DNA of 34,438 nt from CAYOLL01 sp964404765 [NCBI: uncultured Gemmatimonadota bacterium]. Lineage in GTDB: Bacteria > 4572-55. A program made the position numbers and the translations under genes. This document shows positions 30,966-34,438 of this stretch, one piece after another (within the stretch, counting starts at the first letter, position 1; each line of letters begins with the position of its first letter). Under the pieces are notes generated by a model. It had not been told where the DNA came from. It ran no database searches and saw nothing but the letters and a program-made list of their open reading frames with translations. The stretch spans positions 1-34,438 of the forward strand of contig CAYOLL010000057.1 in NCBI GenBank assembly GCA_964404765.1, in the 5' to 3' direction.

Positions 30966-31592
30966 ATGATTATTGAGCCTATTGTCGTAACCCCAATCGC
31001 CGCAAACTGTTACATTGTAGCCTGCTCGGATACAAAGGACGCGATGGTCATCGACCCCGGTGGCGATATTGACCTGATTTTGGCCCGGATAACAAACCTG
31101 GGTGTACAGGTCAAACTTATTGTCGGCACTCACGCTCATATTGACCATGTTGCCGGGGTGTATGCGCTTAAGCAATTCATTAACGTCCCATTCTTACTGC
31201 ATCCGGCGGAAGAAATGCTGCTTAAAATGCTGCCGGCTCAGGGCGTAATGTTTGGCATTCCGGTCAGCGGCATTCCGACCATACAGCGCTATCTGCACGA
31301 AGGGGATACGGTCGAAGTAGGTCGCTTAGTCTTTGGCATCCTGGAGACACCGGGGCATTCACCCGGTGGAATTTGTCTGAAATCAACGACAGAACCGGTA
31401 ATTTTTGTCGGTGATGCCTTGTTTGAAGGTTCAATTGGTCGGACCGACCTGCCAGGCGGCGATTATGATACTTTGATTGCCGGCATTCAGGCCAAACTAC
31501 TGAGTTTACCTGACGAGACCATTGTTTATTCCGGCCACGGCGCACCGACAACCATCGGCAACGAGCGTCAGTATAATCCATTTCTTCAATAA
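30966..31592 (+). CDS. MBL-fold metallo-hydrolase, glyoxalase II-like
   Basis: A 208-residue metallo-beta-lactamase-fold hydrolase. The metal site THAHIDH has His56, His58, Asp60 and His61; further ligands are in TPGHSPGG, VGDALF and YSGHGAPTTIGNER. It resembles the short YcbL/type II glyoxalase group that lacks the C-terminal glutathione-binding domain. GAGGAG lies 6 bases before the ATG at 30966. The next gene begins 17 bases after its stop, so they are probably co-transcribed. Substrate is not known. Confidence 0.93.
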   Translation: MIIEPIVVTPIAANCYIVACSDTKDAMVIDPGGDIDLILARITNLGVQVKLIVGTHAHIDHVAGVYALKQFINVPFLLHPAEEMLLKMLPAQGVMFGIPVSGIPTIQRYLHEGDTVEVGRLVFGILETPGHSPGGICLKSTTEPVIFVGDALFEGSIGRTDLPGGDYDTLIAGIQAKLLSLPDETIVYSGHGAPTTIGNERQYNPFLQ

Positions 31593-31609
31593 TTTGCGCC
31601 GCCCATCAA

Positions 31610-32824
31610 ATGCTCATCCTTATTGCCTGGCGAAATATATGGCGGCATCCCCTGCGCAGTCTGGTAGTCATCGGCGCGATAGCCTTTGGCTTGTGGGGTG
31701 GGATTTTGTCTGTTTCGATGATTTTTGGCATGATCGGCCAACGGTTAGAGAGCGCGCTGGAAACACGCGTGTCCCACCTGCAACTCCAGCACCCTGCGTT
31801 TAGTGAAAACAAAGAATTGCATGACGTTCTCCCGGATGGTCCCGCCATTTTAACCCAATTGCAACAGCGTTCGGACCTGGCCGCAAGCGGGCGGCTTATT
31901 GCTACGGGTATGATCTCTTCGCCAGTTACCGGCGCCGGGGTGCAAATCAGCGGAATAAATCCGGCGGATGAGCGCAGCGTCACCCGCATCGCCAACAAAT
32001 TGCAAGCCGGCGACTATTTTGAAACTCCCGGCAAAAATACTATTCTCATCGGCCAAAAATTAGCCGAACGGCTTAAAGTCAAACTGCGCGGCAAAGTAGT
32101 GCTGACTTTGCAGGATATGAACGGTGACATTGCCGGCGGCGCTTTCCGTGTGGTCGGCATCTTCAAAACCTCCTCCACGCCTTTTGATGAAAGCAGCGTG
32201 TTTGTCCGGCAAGACGACCTGCGCCAAATTATTGGCATGCCGCATGAAATCCACGAGATAGCCGTCAGGCTGAATAATGACAGCGCTTTGCCGGAAATGC
32301 GCGCCGCTTTTAGTCGGGACTGGCCGGCGATCAGTGTGCGAACCTGGCAGCAAGCCGCCTCTGATTTGAACTGGCTGATGAGCATGGTTAATCAGACTTC
32401 GGTGATCGTGGTAAGTGTCAATTTATTAGCAATCTTATTCGGCGTAATCAATACGATGCTGATGGCCGTGCTGGAGCGAACCCATGAGCTGGGCATGTTG
32501 ATGGCAGTCGGCATGAACAAGCGAAAGATTTTTATAATGATTGTGCTGGAGACCGTTTTTCTTTCCATTGCCGGCGCACTGATTGGCATGGGCAGCGGGG
32601 TTTTATCGGTCAACCGATTGAATCAAAGCGGGGTTGATTTGTCTTTTGCCGCAAAAGGGCTGGAAAGTCTTGGCTACAACAGCATTATTTATCCGCGCAT
32701 TAGTGCAGATTTTTATCTGATTTTGACCGGACTTGTCATCATTATGGCACTAATCGCTTCAATCTATCCGGCGCGTAAGGCGCTTAAACTGAAGCCGGTG
32801 GAGGCGATTCGCGGGCTTTATTGA
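31610..32824 (+). CDS. FtsX/MacB-type ABC transporter permease
   Basis: A 404-residue protein of the LolC/MacB/FtsX group: one N-terminal membrane helix (RSLVVIGAIAFGLWGGILSV), a periplasmic MacB-like domain of about 220 residues, then three C-terminal helices with ERTHELGMLMAVGMNKRKIF and a closing YPARKALKLKPVEAIRGLY. These proteins move lipoproteins or act as mechanotransmitters and need a cytosolic ATPase. No ATPase gene follows before the terminator at 32990, so the partner must be elsewhere. Confidence 0.92.
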   Translation: MLILIAWRNIWRHPLRSLVVIGAIAFGLWGGILSVSMIFGMIGQRLESALETRVSHLQLQHPAFSENKELHDVLPDGPAILTQLQQRSDLAASGRLIATGMISSPVTGAGVQISGINPADERSVTRIANKLQAGDYFETPGKNTILIGQKLAERLKVKLRGKVVLTLQDMNGDIAGGAFRVVGIFKTSSTPFDESSVFVRQDDLRQIIGMPHEIHEIAVRLNNDSALPEMRAAFSRDWPAISVRTWQQAASDLNWLMSMVNQTSVIVVSVNLLAILFGVINTMLMAVLERTHELGMLMAVGMNKRKIFIMIVLETVFLSIAGALIGMGSGVLSVNRLNQSGVDLSFAAKGLESLGYNSIIYPRISADFYLILTGLVIIMALIASIYPARKALKLKPVEAIRGLY

Positions 32825-32825
32825 C

Positions 32826-32984
32826 GCCACTGTTTCGCCGCTTGCCTGGTTGCTGTAGATCATCATAAACACAACCGTTTTTTGCAGCGACTCGATGTAG
32901 ACCGGCTCGGTCAGGCCACGGCATTTGTCGCCCACAAAGGCGGCATTGGTCAAAAAATTGTAATAGTCAACAACCTTTAGAATA
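32826..32984 (-). pseudogene. fragment of an extracellular domain (AFVGDxCRG type)
   Basis: The minus strand reads DYYNFLTNAAFVGDKCRGLT, EPVYIESLQKTVVFMMIYSN and QASGETVASI. This matches a domain common in large secreted T9SS proteins of FCB bacteria (pattern AFVGDECRG, then FFLTIYSN, SGE). There is no start codon with a Shine-Dalgarno, and the frame runs into the permease gene, so I call it a remnant of a lost gene. Confidence 0.5.
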
Positions 32985-32989
32985 CTGTC

Positions 32990-33021
32990 ATGCCGGAATG
33001 CTTTTATCCGGCATCTTTTTT
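32990..33021 (+). terminator. Rho-independent terminator after the FtsX-type permease
   Basis: ATGCCGGAAT and ATCCGGCAT form the stem, followed by CTTTTTTG. It ends the MBL/permease transcription unit. A similar CGCCGGAATGACAT sequence lies at 33050-33063. Confidence 0.7.
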
Positions 33022-33320
33022 GCCTTTAAGAAGATTCCGACCAAAAACACGCCGGAATGACATCACGGAAAAGTGTTCTAAAAAACAGAACTTGGAATGT
33101 TATTTCCCAAACGTATATTGGTTGTGTGACCCCAAAGGGGTCTGATGTTTATAGCAAATCGTCTCAAAATTCAATTGAAGCCGAACCGCGTAGCGGTTCA
33201 ATGTCTTTTTTGTGACAAGCAGACCACCGCTACGCGGTGAGCTGATACTTTTGTAGGCGCTTCCGGCTATAAACAGCCCACCGCTACGCGGTATGACTGA
33301 AATAACCTACCAAGTCCTAT
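33022..33320. other. intergenic region with recurring palindromes
   Basis: No gene is seen. It contains the palindrome GACCCCAAAGGGGTC (33128-33142) and three copies of ACCGCTACGCGGT or its reverse complement (near 33184-33196, 33226-33238 and 33282-33294). A fourth copy is at about 14107. Confidence 0.6.
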
Positions 33321-33368
33321 AAAAAACGCTGTTTTGACAGGTGTCAATCGAGGCAAAACGGCGTTTTG
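33321..33368 (-). terminator. Rho-independent terminator of the restriction-modification gene
   Basis: On the minus strand, CAAAACGCCGTTTTG-type and CAAAACAGCGTTTT arms pair with one mismatch around a 17-base loop and are followed by TT. It lies directly after the stop codon at 33371. Confidence 0.75.
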
Positions 33369-33370
33369 CT

Positions 33371-34438
33371 TTATTTGCCTTCCACAATCTTGATTTCCTC
33401 ATCCGTTAGAGCGTAGAGCTGATAGACCAATTGATCTATCTTTGTGTCGGTGAGGGCAATTTGACGTTGCAGCAGAGTTTTGTCGCGCTCCGATTGGGCA
33501 GTGGACAGGTCTTTATGCAGTTGCAGCATGGTTTCCACTAATTTTACCATTTGATCATGCGCGGTTTTGTCTTCAGGATTGGTAAAATCTATCGTGCGGA
33601 TGGGAAGAATATCCAAATCGGTTTTTTTTACTTGAGCAATTGACTTTTTATTTGTCAAAGATTTTGCTTGATAATAAAAAGTCATAACTTTTGAGTTTAA
33701 AATTCCTAAAACGTACTTGAAATCCAAATTTGATTTGTTGTCAAATAGGAAATAAAGTGATTGCTCGGGAAATGTTTTTGAATCATCGAAAGTAGCTATA
33801 ATGGAACCGCCCGTTTTTCTAAGCAAAATTTTGGGAGATGCGCCTAATTTTGTTTTATCAGTTGTTCGTCCGGTGATATTTTCCTTTTTAAACTCAAACC
33901 ATAGATTTCCAAAAAGCTGATATCGATTAATTGAACTTCCTTTGATTACCGAAATCTGATTCTCATTCATCTTTTCTACAAAAATTTGTGTTGATTTTCC
34001 TCCAAAACCAGAAGTAGTATCGAAAATATTTATCAACTTGTCAATTGTATTCAAACTATTGATTTTATCAATAAGTTTTTTAGATAGAGCATTCTCAAAA
34101 TACTCAAATTTGTAGGTGGGATGAGAAAGAAATTCCTTTTGATCTATTTTTGATTCCGAATTTCCATATTCCGAAATGTCAATCTCGTTTTGATGGAAAT
34201 GGCCTATACGTTTAAATATAAAAATTAAGGTATCAGCGGTGATACCGGGAAATGGCGCTTTGTATAGCAACTTTTTAATTTCCGTTTCAATTAATATTCT
34301 TTTTCTTAAATTAATAAACTGATCATTAAATCCAAGTCGATCAGGAACAATAAAACCAAAAAGACCGCCGGCATTTTTTGAAAGATTGAGTCCTTGAAAA
34401 ACAAAATATTCATATATGTTAGGCATATATGTATTAGC
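33371..34438 (-). CDS. Type IIG/Eco57I-like restriction-modification protein, C-terminal part
   Basis: A partial gene, open to the window edge, with at least 355 residues visible. The first residues, ANTYMPNIYEYFVFQGLNLS and GGLFGFIVPDRLGFNDQF, are the end of an N6-adenine methyltransferase domain; LRKRILIETEIKKLLYKAPF and FPGITADTLIFIF follow. Then comes a TaqI-like specificity domain (SSINRYQLFGNLWFEF, PKILLRKTGGSIIATFDD, LDFKYVLGILNSKVMTFYYQ) and a C-terminal helix pair ending DQLVYQLYALTDEEIKIVEG, typical of such enzymes. The NPPY motif lies beyond the window. It is more AT-rich than its neighbours, suggesting transfer. It could be a plain methyltransferase, Type IIG enzyme or PglX-like. 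Confidence 0.88.
   Translation of the reverse strand, partial: ANTYMPNIYEYFVFQGLNLSKNAGGLFGFIVPDRLGFNDQFINLRKRILIETEIKKLLYKAPFPGITADTLIFIFKRIGHFHQNEIDISEYGNSESKIDQKEFLSHPTYKFEYFENALSKKLIDKINSLNTIDKLINIFDTTSGFGGKSTQIFVEKMNENQISVIKGSSINRYQLFGNLWFEFKKENITGRTTDKTKLGASPKILLRKTGGSIIATFDDSKTFPEQSLYFLFDNKSNLDFKYVLGILNSKVMTFYYQAKSLTNKKSIAQVKKTDLDILPIRTIDFTNPEDKTAHDQMVKLVETMLQLHKDLSTAQSERDKTLLQRQIALTDTKIDQLVYQLYALTDEEIKIVEGK

Noticed and set aside
32759-32953. An intact 64-codon minus-strand gene
   Set aside because: Its last third lies inside the FtsX-type permease gene and it lacks a ribosome binding site; only the domain-like part is kept, as a remnant.
1-34438. tRNA or rRNA genes
   Set aside because: I saw no cloverleaf with a GTTCRANNC T-arm and no rRNA-like sequence, though I could not run a covariance search.

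Overview
The window looks like a chromosomal segment of a Gram-negative, FCB-type bacterium, most like candidate phylum KSB1 or Calditrichota; this is an inference. The signs are a secreted propeller protein with a type IX secretion (T9SS) C-terminal domain of the NPFNP type, an apolipoprotein N-acyltransferase, a GGDEF protein, and intergenic DNA packed with palindromic and inverted-repeat elements.

Layout. 1-2513 (minus strand): an operon of a HAD phosphatase-like protein, the ATPase and permease of a nitrate/taurine-type ABC importer, and a small coupled ORF that seems frameshifted at the window edge. 2562-7623 (minus): a dense array of toxin-antitoxin (TA) type modules (HicA/HicB, DUF4258/YgiT zinc finger, two DUF4160/DUF2442 pairs, an antitoxin/PemK-MazF pair, an addiction-module antitoxin/ParE pair) plus a pentapeptide-repeat protein. 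Each unit is followed, 1 to about 19 bases after its stop codon, by one copy of a roughly 75-125 bp repeat. 7687-10341 (minus): alaS, alanyl-tRNA synthetase. 10802-13896 (minus): lnt and a polyprenyl-phosphate sugar transferase. 14429-15128 (minus): a formylglycine-generating-enzyme-fold gene remnant and a lone receiver-domain protein. 15264-25108 (plus): xseA, rhomboid protease, GT4 glycosyltransferase, the propeller protein, a DUF433/DUF5615 TA pair, a PduS/RnfC-like Fe-S protein and an FAD-dependent dehydrogenase. 25183-32824 (plus): an ion antiporter, a DUF4097 protein, a charged exported protein, a GAF-GGDEF diguanylate cyclase, an MBL-fold hydrolase and an FtsX-type permease. 33371-34438 (minus): the C-terminal part of a TaqI/Eco57I-like restriction-modification protein, cut by the window edge.

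Main observation. The repeat that separates the TA modules is a piece of alaS. Read on the minus strand it encodes (Y)KIVAKKAQADDMDSL..LRNGLKSGVGVLGAVI, which aligns with the AlaRS C-terminal DHHA1 segment of the real alaS at 7891-7999, just upstream of the array. Seven directly oriented copies each lie behind a toxin-type or pentapeptide gene, with a 28-49 base leader and Shine-Dalgarno before the next antitoxin. The organisation is that of an integron cassette array, but I see no integrase and no attC core sites, so this may be an undescribed way of accumulating TA cassettes behind a housekeeping gene.

Other notable points: short dispersed repeats sit in frame inside alaS and lnt; a MITE-like family has CCTGAATTATTCA ends and 4-base target duplications, with one copy nested in another inverted-repeat element; and the gene remnant at 14429-14535 has the AAY-codon substitution pattern of a diversity-generating retroelement variable region.
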